Translations under genes and position numbers: made by a program | Source: Ascoidea tarda (nom. inval.) | Taxonomy: Eukaryota > Ascomycota > Saccharomycetes > Ascoideales > Ascoideaceae | Direction: 5' to 3' | DNA length: 45,384 nt | NCBI GenBank assembly: GCA_030560485.1 | Contig: JAKTTS010000060.1 | Coordinates: 1-45,384, forward strand | Notes under the pieces: generated by a model | The model's input: the letters and a program-made list of their open reading frames with translations, nothing else | Databases searched by the model: none | What the model was told of the DNA's origin: nothing | In this document: positions 1-8,720 of the stretch, in pieces | Position numbering within the stretch: position 1 is the stretch's first letter | How the letters are laid out: the number at the start of each line of letters is the position of its first letter

Positions 1-286
1 TAAAAATAAAAATAAAAATAAAAATAAAAATGAAAATGAAAATGAAAATGAAAATGAAAATGAAAATGAAAATGAAAAAACTAACGATAAAAAAAAAATC
101 TTTGAAAAATTTAAACTACTAGTAAGTCTCAACAAGTCCACAGGCGAACTAAATATTATCAAGTTTTTTGATTCCTACAATTACAATTTTTACAATAATC
201 ATATGAACGATTTGGAGGAATCAACTTTCTTAGCTTTTAAAGCTGTTAACCAAAATCAGGGAGCCGAAAGTTATCAACTATGCTAG
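1..286 (+). CDS. 3' end of an unidentified gene (5' truncated by window)
   Basis: An open frame runs in from the window edge (frame beginning at base 2) and stops at TAG 284-286, giving about 94 residues. The first 25 or so are a Lys/Asn then Glu/Asn dipeptide repeat encoded by an AAAAAT/GAAAAT hexanucleotide array. The rest is ordinary globular-looking sequence, including KLLVSLNKSTGELNIIKFF, and the protein ends in SYQLC. I do not recognise the family. It is convergent with CIA2 across a short AT-rich gap. That it is coding is supported by the non-repetitive tail in the same frame as the repeat. The identity must come from the missing upstream part. Confidence 0.55.
   Translation, partial: KNKNKNKNKNENENENENENENENEKTNDKKKIFEKFKLLVSLNKSTGELNIIKFFDSYNYNFYNNHMNDLEESTFLAFKAVNQNQGAESYQLC
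2..78. repeat. AAAAAT / GAAAAT hexanucleotide array
   Basis: Tandem hexanucleotides, first AAAAAT and then GAAAAT, encode the KNKN...ENEN tract of the truncated gene. In-frame hexamer arrays of this kind recur in many genes of the window. Confidence 0.85.
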
Positions 287-485
287 ATTTTTATTTTTTA
301 GTCAACCTTAAATAATATTTTCCCACTTTTATTTCATTCTTTTTTTTTTTTTTTTGGTTTAAGGCAGTATTTTAATTTACATTTTTTGTTAGGATATATA
401 TACACATATATATATACATATATAAAAAAACACAATCTCAACACAAAAACATCCTGTAAAATAAAACATCTTCCAATTCATCTAA
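287..485. other. Convergent 3' gap with TA-rich microsatellite
   Basis: AT-rich gap between two convergent genes. It has a T run near 340-354 and an alternating TA/CA tract around 393-424. It probably carries both polyadenylation regions. No gene is seen, and there is no GC-rich patch, unlike the promoter-containing gaps. Confidence 0.6.
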
Positions 486-1166
486 TCAAACACATGTCGA
501 TAGCATTTTAGATATCACTTTTAATAACTGGTCGTTTTCACAAGCAGCACAAACTCTTTCCTTATCGTTCAACTGCTTATTAACCTGATTCTCACTTTGA
601 TGAGTCCCTTCCTTCAATAAAATCGTTATTCGGTATTGAGGTGGTAAACTCCTTTCTAATCTCACTCTTATCCCCAATCCAATCAACGTGGCTAGCGAAC
701 AGTGAGTGATCGTGGGTGTAATACGAATAACAACCTCCGCAATATCACCATCGTTTTTTCCATTAATCACCTGGATTTCTTGCAATTGAACCACAGCTAA
801 TTGGGCCAACGTAAGAGGATGTTCGGGATCAGAAATAGATGCAATTAAATCATAAATATCCTCAGAATCTATCTTTTCTTCTGTCTCATCATCGGTATTG
901 TAACCGTTGTTAGTATAAGAAGCGTCGCCATCATTCCTTTTCTCTTTTAACGACAAGTCGTCAAAGGATAGGACCGAAGCTGAATCATCAGAATCAGACA
1001 AGCCCAGAGGATTCTCTGAAAATTCAAAGGCGCTGAAAAGGGAGAGGTTGGTAAGCGATATGTCATTAGTTACTAGTTTCGAAATGGCATCGTCGGTACT
1101 ATCTCTCTTCGAAAATGCACTGACGTCGTACACAGTTGGATTGGAATTGATAACCTCACTGTCCAT
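486..1166 (-). CDS. CIA2: Cytosolic Fe-S assembly targeting factor Cia2 (MIP18 family)
   Basis: 226 residues. The C-terminal half (about 100-226) is a full MIP18/DUF59 domain: DIYDLIASISDPEHPLTL, then RITPTITHCSLATLIGLG, EGTHQSENQVNKQLNDKER and a C-terminal ENDQLLKVISKML helix. Cys156 in the THCSLATLIG motif corresponds to the conserved reactive cysteine of the family. The acidic, Ser-rich N-terminal 95 residues are typical of fungal Cia2 and poorly conserved. Family knowledge: Cia2 forms the CIA targeting complex with Cia1 and Met18, which hands [4Fe-4S] clusters to cytosolic and nuclear apoproteins such as DNA polymerases and helicases. The ATG at 1164-1166 is the only reasonable start. An additional Cys in ERVCAACEN lies where alanine is usual. 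Confidence 0.95.
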   Translation of the reverse strand: MDSEVINSNPTVYDVSAFSKRDSTDDAISKLVTNDISLTNLSLFSAFEFSENPLGLSDSDDSASVLSFDDLSLKEKRNDGDASYTNNGYNTDDETEEKIDSEDIYDLIASISDPEHPLTLAQLAVVQLQEIQVINGKNDGDIAEVVIRITPTITHCSLATLIGLGIRVRLERSLPPQYRITILLKEGTHQSENQVNKQLNDKERVCAACENDQLLKVISKMLSTCV

Positions 1167-1803
1167 TTTTCTGGTGTCTCTTCCTTCTCTTTGTCCTTTT
1201 GCTCATCGTTTTCTTCTTGAAATGAATATCAAGTGCAATATTGAGCAGACGCATGTATGTTTGCATATATGTGCGTAACTGCGCGTTTGCATGATCCTCA
1301 CTCCTGGACTAAAACTGTTTCTACAATTAAAAGAGTTACTATCATTTGAAAACAAAAAAAACATTATTCATAAACTAAAAGGATATTCCAAAAATTCATA
1401 ATACCATAAAAAAATATAGAAGCAACTGTTTTAGCAAAACCATGAAAAAAAAAATCAAACAACATATTTAAGCTGATAGTCTCTAATCGCCAACTATGGT
1501 CTAAAGAGTAGAAAAAAAAATAGTAATTTTTGCCATTAATAAACTTTTAATAGATAAATGAAAACAGTATTAGCATCTATTAGTATATATTAGCATATAT
1601 TAGCATGGTAATTAACGTTGAAATAGGTATTATAAGTATTATTAATGTGATTAATGTGATCAATGTTAAAATTTTTAATCTTATTTATATACAATTTGTA
1701 TTTTTAATAAAGAAATAAGGTTACTTAAAACAAATTGAAAACTTAACTCTAAAAAAAAATTCAATTAAAAGTACGTAATTTTCAATCATTTAAAAGAGCA
1801 ATT
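1167..1803. promoter_or_regulatory. CIA2 upstream region and 3' flank of zinc-cluster gene
   Basis: About 640 bp between two minus-strand genes. The CIA2-proximal 140 bp (1167-1310) is pyrimidine-rich and moderately GC-richer (GCGTAACTGCGCG near 1272). The remainder is AT-rich with short tandem repeats. No gene or RNA is recognisable. Confidence 0.5.
1571..1610. repeat. Four 10-bp tandem units, TAGCATATAT type
   Basis: Units 1571-1580, 1581-1590, 1591-1600 and 1601-1610 are TAGCATCTAT, TAGTATATAT, TAGCATATAT and TAGCATGGTA. The period is exactly 10 bp. A second short array with ATTAATGTG units follows at about 1640-1665. Confidence 0.8.
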
Positions 1804-4800
1804 TCATATATTAAATCCATTATTCTTTTTATTTTTCTTATCACTAATATTATTGTTATTCGTTTGTGTCATATTTATTATGCTCTCAATGTTATTATTA
1901 GTATTATTAGCATTATCAGCATTGTTATTATTCATATCATTACTCACAACATTTCCTGGAGTCTGACCTGTTCCCTCAGAAAGAAAATTAGGTAGATTAA
2001 ACATTGGTTCATATAATATAGATCCATCTTGATACTCCATATTCCCTAGAAAATATGGGTCATCCAATGATATATTGGGATTGATATTTAAAAACATCTC
2101 GTTATTTAATAAATGATCATTGGCAATCACATTATTGTTAAACAAACTATTATTAAGATTAATCGAATTATTATTTTGCTGTTGCTGTTGTTGTTGCGGT
2201 GGTGGTGATTGTTGGTTTGTTTGTTGGTGTTGCTGTTGGGAATTTGATTGCTGAGAAAATAAACTTTGAAAATTATTCCCAATTGAATTTGCACCGTTAG
2301 TCAAACCAAAATCTGAAATATTTGAAGCATTGAAAATAGAATTCTGTGCGGAGATAATATTTGCAGTTGATGATGTTTTTCTTATACCTGAATGACCAAA
2401 TTGATTGTTGGAATTATTAGGACTATTAAAATTTCCATTGGGAAGATTACTCATAGACATAGATTCTTGCATATTATTTCCACTGGAGTTGTTCCATCTT
2501 AGTAGTGGAACTTGATTAACATTATCATTGGGAGAATATCCTGATATTCCCAAGGAGTTTGGAGGATATACACCAGATGCAGTTGAATCAAAATAAAATG
2601 ATGTCAATAAAGAATTCAAATCTTGGTTATTGACATTTAAAAACTGATTCCCAAATAAAGGATTTCCCAGAAAATTATTCAAATTGTTTATATTGTTCAT
2701 ATTATTTGTATTTGTATTATTTGTATTATTTGTATTTATATCTTTATCAACTATATTTCTTTTACTCTCATTCAATTTATTTAATGCATCCTTTGATCTC
2801 TTCTTAGAACTTGATGAAAGATTATCCTTAGATTCAGCATTTCTAATTCGTTTTTCTATTATTTGACCAACCTGACCCTCAGTCAAATCTAGATATGATT
2901 TTATCTTGTCACTTAGCTGAAATTTACACTTATTTGAATTTTCATAAATTTTTAACGCAATTTTAATTAATTGGCTAACAACAACATCAACAAATTGGTG
3001 ACTTATATTAAGACTGTCATCTTGAAAATGTAAAAAAAACTTTTCATAATATTCAATCATCAAATATATGTCATCAACTGCATGTGGTGATGAAGGGAAT
3101 TGAATGGTGCAACTGAACAATGTAATAAATGCGCTGATTGGATAAAATAGACAAACATTAATCATATGTGTCATTCCTTTTGAAAGATATCTAGTCAATC
3201 TAAGAATTTGTCTTGCAGCATCTAAACATCTTAAATATGAATTTGTTGAATTTTGTCTTTCTTCATCTTGACTTGCTTGTTTTTTATTCATCATTGCATT
3301 CCATGGAACTTTAAAAGCCATTCGATTTACAATCATAACATGGAAATAATAGCTAAAGTGCAATAGTAGTAATTGAGACCTAGCTTCATCCATAATACAT
3401 TGAATTATTAATGAATTATCGGTAGAATTGGTTTTTTTAAAAGAGATAGAAATATCCTTTCCAGGTCTGAAAGAAGGTGGCAAAGATTCTTTCCATTTAT
3501 CTAAATCTGCCGATATATCAAGAATTTTTTCCATAATATTCCCTAAAGATTTTCCCACCAATGCAGTTGCAGAAAATAGACTATCATAAGCTTTTGAAGT
3601 TATTTTTGATAAAGTACAAAGACAGTAGGTAAAGCAAATTGTAAAGTCTGATATATCTGAACTAGTTAACTTTTCTAAAAATTCTGCTTTGTGTTTCGTT
3701 ACAGTTGAAATTTTTTCATTAAATCTTTTAGACAAAGTAAGCAAAATATCTTCATGATTGGTGGTTGTGACATCAATTTCATTTACAATTGGCGGTTTAC
3801 CTGATCGCAAACACATATTTCTATCCAAGAAATAACACATGAGCCAAATTGATTTTCTTTTAGAAACCTCTCTTTCGGACAAACCATAAAAGGTTTCTCT
3901 TCTATGCAAACCGATATCTTGAGCTAACCTCAAAGCAGTTGAAACTAGCATGTAGTTGACTTTAGATAACAAAGAAGACTCGTTATATAAGATTAAGAAT
4001 AAAATAGCTTGGACAGATTTCAAGCCGTCACCCAATACGGAAACCCGATGAAAGTAATAAATTGCATTTAAGGAATGTTTATCTTCGATTTCTTTTAAAT
4101 CGCCATTTGATAAGTGAGGTAAAAAGAAGTTATTTAATGAGACTAGATTATCTTTATCTTTATCATTATTTAGAGTGTCGGGGATAGAATTATAGTTGGT
4201 TTGAATAGCATTTTGTTGGGCTGCTCTTGCATCCAAGACTATGCCTGCAGCTATAGTGAGAATTATATTCATTATTAAAAAATCTGAATAAGTTATTCTT
4301 TTTTTTTGTTTTGAATTTTTAGTTTTGAATTTATTTTTAATTTGACTTTGCTTTAAATCTAGATTGTAATAATAGGATTCATAGATTTCTTTCGCTTCAT
4401 CCTTTTCAATAATATAAAAGGGGAAATGAACTTCGAAAATTATATTTAGTAGAGAAAAGGTGATATCTTTAGGAGGTATGGGAGTTAAGTTTGATTTATT
4501 CATTGGTTCTACCCATTTTCTTGATTGACTTGAAGTAATTTCGTGAATCTTTGTATGCAAAAAAGTTAGGGGTCTTAATAGACGATCAGCATCGGTAGAT
4601 AATTTATTATGAATCCATTGCAAGCCTCTTGGACTAAAAATTGAAAAAGAGGAGTTTGGCCCTATATAAAAATCATGTTTGGGGTTATTATGATCTGAAC
4701 CATTTGATAGCAATAGGTAGGGTTTTTTGGGTAAATTATCATTATTAGATCTTTCCATTGACACGGGGTTATCTTCTTGGAAAGTGCTTATATCATGATA

Positions 4801-5949
4801 GAATGATGAGGAATTGTATTTATCTTTGGATTGAGAGGTGACAAGTGAAAGAGAAAGATTTTGTTCTTTAAGAGTATTATCACTAATAGCATTAATGGGT
4901 TCTAGGGGTGTTTTTTTGTCAGATTTTAGCCTTTCAAGTTGTGTATACTGTTGGGTATTATCTTTGGTTTGGTTTTCAGGATTGTTATAGTTATCGTTAT
5001 CGTTACTAATGTCATTGTCACTACCGTTGTCACTATCATCATGATTATCATCATCATCATCGTCTTCATCGTCATCGTCGTCTTCATCGTCTTCATCATC
5101 ATTATCGTTATAATAGTCATCATCTTGGTTGTAACTTTCTGATTCTGAATCAATGTCGATGTTCATATCTATATCTATGTCATTTTCATCGTGATTATCA
5201 GTTTCGCAATCATTTTGGAGATTTCTATTTATAGATGAATTTCTGGATCTATTTAGTTTTTTGTTTTTAATTATTTTGTTGTTGATTTTGTGTTTGTCTT
5301 TGTTTATTATATTTGAGTTTTTGAGTTTATTTTTAGGATTATTTCTAGCGGTTTGTTTTATGTTTTTATTCTTGATGTTTTTATTTAAATTTGCATCGAT
5401 TTTGTAGACTAGTAGTTCCATTAATTCTTCCATTTTGCCCAACCTGCCTTCTAAATCTTTTATTGTTTTGGCATTGGAGGGTCTATTTGAAGGGGTTCTC
5501 TTTTTTTGAACATGAGTATAAGCGCAAGTTTGGTTTGCATCTATACAGCTTTGACAAGGGGCACAACCATTGCATTTGACTTTTTTCTTTCTGCAGTAGT
5601 CACAAGCTTTGGCTATTCTACGTCTTTTTGGTTGGGGTTGAGTTTGAGAATGTTTTTGGGATAGTGATTGAGATTGAGATTGAGATTGAGATTGAGATTG
5701 CGTGGAAATTGGGGTGAGCTGAATTGGAGAAGAGAGCTGAGATTGGGATCTCGATTGGGATAACAAGGTGTTATACTTCAACAGTTGTTGGGAATTTAGA
5801 TTTGGGATTGAGTTATTGAAAAATTTTAGATTTATGTTTTTGGGGTCATCATCGATATTATTAGTGTTATCATTGTTGGTTATTATATTTTCAGAAATTC
5901 TATTTAAAGAACTTTTTGAGTTATTCAAATTATTATAACCGGATTGCAT
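1804..5949 (-). CDS. Zn2Cys6 zinc-cluster transcription factor (paralogue 1)
   Basis: 1381 residues counted from the ATG at 5947-5949; the frame opens five codons earlier with TTG only. Binuclear zinc cluster: Cys116, 119, 126, 132, 135 and 142 (CX2CX6CX5CX2CX6C, with one extra Cys inside), preceded by KRRRIAKA and followed by a short coiled-coil linker near 155-180. Then come long Asn/Asp/Ser-rich and polyacidic tracts. A conserved block starts at FSIFSPRGLQWI (near 443), and a fungal-specific transcription factor domain spans about 490-800 (ALRLAQDIGLHRRETFYGL, LRSGKPP). The tail is Asn/Gln-rich and ends with a short MEY...YEPMFNLPNF motif shared with the second factor at 7693-12147. It is nuclear and DNA-binding by family. 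The overall style recalls large yeast factors such as Hal9/Tbs1, but I cannot assign an orthologue. Target genes are unknown. Confidence 0.9.
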   Translation of the reverse strand: MQSGYNNLNNSKSSLNRISENIITNNDNTNNIDDDPKNINLKFFNNSIPNLNSQQLLKYNTLLSQSRSQSQLSSPIQLTPISTQSQSQSQSQSQSLSQKHSQTQPQPKRRRIAKACDYCRKKKVKCNGCAPCQSCIDANQTCAYTHVQKKRTPSNRPSNAKTIKDLEGRLGKMEELMELLVYKIDANLNKNIKNKNIKQTARNNPKNKLKNSNIINKDKHKINNKIIKNKKLNRSRNSSINRNLQNDCETDNHDENDIDIDMNIDIDSESESYNQDDDYYNDNDDEDDEDDDDDEDDDDDDNHDDSDNGSDNDISNDNDNYNNPENQTKDNTQQYTQLERLKSDKKTPLEPINAISDNTLKEQNLSLSLVTSQSKDKYNSSSFYHDISTFQEDNPVSMERSNNDNLPKKPYLLLSNGSDHNNPKHDFYIGPNSSFSIFSPRGLQWIHNKLSTDADRLLRPLTFLHTKIHEITSSQSRKWVEPMNKSNLTPIPPKDITFSLLNIIFEVHFPFYIIEKDEAKEIYESYYYNLDLKQSQIKNKFKTKNSKQKKRITYSDFLIMNIILTIAAGIVLDARAAQQNAIQTNYNSIPDTLNNDKDKDNLVSLNNFFLPHLSNGDLKEIEDKHSLNAIYYFHRVSVLGDGLKSVQAILFLILYNESSLLSKVNYMLVSTALRLAQDIGLHRRETFYGLSEREVSKRKSIWLMCYFLDRNMCLRSGKPPIVNEIDVTTTNHEDILLTLSKRFNEKISTVTKHKAEFLEKLTSSDISDFTICFTYCLCTLSKITSKAYDSLFSATALVGKSLGNIMEKILDISADLDKWKESLPPSFRPGKDISISFKKTNSTDNSLIIQCIMDEARSQLLLLHFSYYFHVMIVNRMAFKVPWNAMMNKKQASQDEERQNSTNSYLRCLDAARQILRLTRYLSKGMTHMINVCLFYPISAFITLFSCTIQFPSSPHAVDDIYLMIEYYEKFFLHFQDDSLNISHQFVDVVVSQLIKIALKIYENSNKCKFQLSDKIKSYLDLTEGQVGQIIEKRIRNAESKDNLSSSSKKRSKDALNKLNESKRNIVDKDINTNNTNNTNTNNMNNINNLNNFLGNPLFGNQFLNVNNQDLNSLLTSFYFDSTASGVYPPNSLGISGYSPNDNVNQVPLLRWNNSSGNNMQESMSMSNLPNGNFNSPNNSNNQFGHSGIRKTSSTANIISAQNSIFNASNISDFGLTNGANSIGNNFQSLFSQQSNSQQQHQQTNQQSPPPQQQQQQQNNNSINLNNSLFNNNVIANDHLLNNEMFLNINPNISLDDPYFLGNMEYQDGSILYEPMFNLPNFLSEGTGQTPGNVVSNDMNNNNADNANNTNNNIESIINMTQTNNNNISDKKNKKNNGFNI
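5040..5142. repeat. GAT/GAC triplet-rich coding tract (poly-Asp)
   Basis: On the coding minus strand this is nearly uninterrupted GAT/GAC/GAA, encoding an Asp/Glu tract in paralogue 1. The opposite strand shows a spurious hydrophobic open frame for the same reason. Confidence 0.7.
5664..5702. repeat. Hexanucleotide repeat encoding (Gln-Ser)n
   Basis: Repeated GATTGA on the plus strand encodes alternating Gln and Ser immediately N-terminal to the zinc cluster of paralogue 1. Length variation here would change the spacing of the N-terminal arm without shifting frame. Confidence 0.75.
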
Positions 5950-7210
5950 TTTGAGAATAGACAAGCGGGAGCAAACGGCTAGATGATAATGATAATGGGA
6001 ATGATAAAGGGAATAATGATACTAATAATGGTGGCGATATTAGTAACAGCAGGAATATAGTAAATTAGTGGATAAATCAACTCGGGTGAATAATAACAAC
6101 TTGTTCAGAACTGGTCAAGAAATTCGAATAACCACAGGATAAGGGTAAAGGGAGGAGCAACTTTGTAGGAAATGGGTCGCTGATTAGAAATAAAAGCAGG
6201 GTCTTCCAACGACTAAACAAATAGGACTTGAACTGTGTTGGACCTACCGAGTTGTACTGGGTTACGTTGAAACAGAATATTCTTTGGGTTGTATTTGGTG
6301 CCAAATTGACTGATAATTGAAGAAACCTTGTTTGACAAAAGTGGTTGAAGTGGTAGAAATGGGCATTGAATAAGCAGCAAAGCGACAAAAATATCTAGCA
6401 GGCAACCGATAGTCTGCTTCTCTGGTGGAACAGCAATGGAAGAGGCGCTGGTGGTGGCTCTGGTGGTGTTGGTGGGACTCTGCTGGCGAGGACGAGGAAG
6501 CACTGTTGTTAACAAATCAGGCAGTTCAGGCTTCAATGTCGTTGGCCATCAGCTTCCAGCTACATCTATGAAAAAATTTTAGGTGCACTTTCCTCGATTT
6601 CAAATCCATCGCTCGAAATACGAGCCCGGCGGAAAAAAGCCGCTTTCCGAGCCGCTACTTTCCGTTAGCAGCTTCCACCGGCACAGTGCACTTCCACCGG
6701 TGTGGTTATTATCCACGGCTTCGGTGAGCTACCGTAGCCCTGGAAGGCACTTTTGCTGTCTTCTTTAAACATCAACCGGTTTCCAAGCTGTTGTTTCTTC
6801 CGTGGCCTGTCGGTGACCACACTCAGGGCCGCGCTTGGTTCCGTGTTTTGAGAACATGCATCGCCGTTGACGCAGCCAAGCTCTCGTCTTCTCGTTTTCT
6901 GATTTGTCAGAAGTGCGGATGCTGCCTGAACATGCGGGCGTTCGACAGGCATTTCACGGAAGCTGAGCCGGAAAAGCTTCTATCCGCTAAACAATACTGT
7001 GTTTCGAGGGTGTGCCCTCGGTTTTCTTTCAGCCAGCGCATCAGCTTTCTCCTTTGGGCGCCCGCTTGGAGAACAAAAGAGACTCGAGTCGGAGCAGCAA
7101 AAGCAGCAGGAAAGATAAAAAGATAAGAGATAAGGAGCTAGACGAAGACACTGCTCGCGTTTACTACACATTTCGTATTTCTCACTTTCTTCTATTCTTC
7201 ATTTCCAATC
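5950..7210. promoter_or_regulatory. Divergent promoter region with a strong GC-rich island
   Basis: About 1.26 kb between the divergent zinc-cluster gene (-) and the WW gene (+). From about 6585 to 7090 the DNA is visibly far GC-richer than any nearby coding region, for example CGAGCCCGGCGGAAAAAAG at 6619 and CGGGCGTTCGACAGG near 6937. A TGAAAAAATTTT element near 6568 resembles the yeast RRPE element. An AGCAGCAAAAGCAGCAGG tract lies at about 7093-7113, just before the WW leader. Several open frames cross the island but none resembles a protein family, so I read them as a by-product of low stop-codon density. Confidence 0.6.
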
Positions 7211-7633
7211 ATGGGAACAAAGCCACTTTCTCCTGCTGTCCCTGAAGGTTACACTGCCAAATGGGATAGTTGCTCTAAAGGTATCCTCCATTCAACATTT
7301 TCTTTATCTATTTTCAATTAACAAATTCACTAACCTCTCTCGCAATGTAACTGTGCTTGCTGTTTTTACTCTTCTCTCTCAACAGAATACTATTTTGTTC
7401 ACGATGTATCTGGAAGATCAACAAGAACCTTGCCACTAACAGACAACCAACAATTCAATCAAAAATCCAGCTCTCCAGAAACAAAAGATCAAGATTTTAA
7501 TTTCATCGACAGTTTGGTCCAAAACAAAGAAAAAATAGCCATTGGTGTTGGTGCAACTGCAATTGGGGGCATAATATTATCTCAATTCTTGAAAAATAAT
7601 GACAAAGATAATAAAGATGAAAAAAATAAATAA
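7211..7633 (+). CDS. Small spliced WW-like protein with C-terminal membrane segment
   Basis: Two exons, 7211-7280 and 7386-7633, join in frame to 105 residues. Residues about 10-40 align with a fungal WW domain (VPEGYTAKWDSCSKEYYFV then VSGRSTRTLP), but both signature tryptophans are replaced, the first by Tyr and the second by Arg. The linker is polar and Gln/Asn-rich. It is followed near residues 75-97 by a Gly-rich hydrophobic segment (KIAIGVGATAIGGIILSQF) that could be a membrane anchor or glycine zipper, and then a charged tail. Yeast Wwm1 also pairs an N-terminal WW domain with a Gly-rich C-terminus, so a relationship is possible but unproven. The gene is tail-to-tail with the second zinc-cluster gene, 59 bp apart. 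Confidence 0.75.
7281..7385 (+). other. Spliceosomal intron (105 nt) of the WW-like gene
   Basis: Donor GTATCC (not the usual GTATGT) at 7281, branch site CACTAAC at 7328-7334, and acceptor CAG ending at 7385. Splicing joins ...CSK to EYYFV and restores the WW strand order. Confidence 0.8.
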
Positions 7634-7692
7634 AATAAAATAATTACCGATTTTCCGATTTTCCCATTTTCTCATTTTTATCTTCTTTTTCA

Positions 7693-8684
7693 TTAAATAT
7701 TCATTGCGTCTTCTAAATCAAAATCTAAGTTTATATCTCCATAAATATTACCACTATCATCATTACTCCCAGGTGTATAAAACCCTGGTAAATTAAACAT
7801 TGTCTCATAAATAGATTGAACATTAGGATACTCCATACTATTAAATAGTATTTGGTCATTTCTATTGAACTCATTTCCACTTAAATTAGTGCTACTATTG
7901 TTATAACTATTATTAAAATTATTACCAATATTATTACCAATATTATTACCAAAATTCATTAAGTTTGTAGAATTATCTCCATTCAGTAATCCTATATCGC
8001 CATATAATCGATGTAATAAATTAGTAATTGGTGGCAAACTATTATCCGAAAATAACCCTTTTTTATTCACATTATCAACAGCATTGATTCTATTCATGTT
8101 CATATTCATATTCATGTTAAGATTATTGCTAAAGCCATTACTAGAATTATTAAAATTATTAAAGCCATTACTAGAATTGCTAAAATTACTTAAATTATTA
8201 AAATTATTAAAACTATTATAATTATTTTGTTGCATTGATTGGGTGAATTGCTCATTACCATTACTATTATTGTTATTATAATCGTTTTCATTCCTATTCC
8301 CATGCCCATTTCCATTTCCATTCCCATGCCCATTTCCATTTCCATTTCCATTAATATTCATAATTTGTTTTTGGTATAACCCATCATTTAAATTTGGAAG
8401 ATTTGAAAAATTGCCATAGTTTGAAATTTTATTCATATTATTTAAACTATCATAAAATGGCGTACTATTATTCATTCCATTATTGTTTATAATAGGATTG
8501 TTTGCCATATTATTATTATTATTACTCGGATTTAAAAAATTAGTGCTACTTAAAAAGTTAAATGTGTCTGCATTTACTAAGTTATTATCATCATCAATTA
8601 TTTCTTCCAGTTTATTTATATTTTTTGTATTTCCATTCTTAATATCGTTGCCACCGTTATTATTATTATTATTATTATCATCAC

Positions 8685-8720
<36 letters not shown>

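Noticed and set aside
6583-7126. Several overlapping open frames on both strands in the GC-rich island
   Set aside because: None has recognisable motifs or conserved starts. GC-rich DNA has fewer stops, so such frames are expected.
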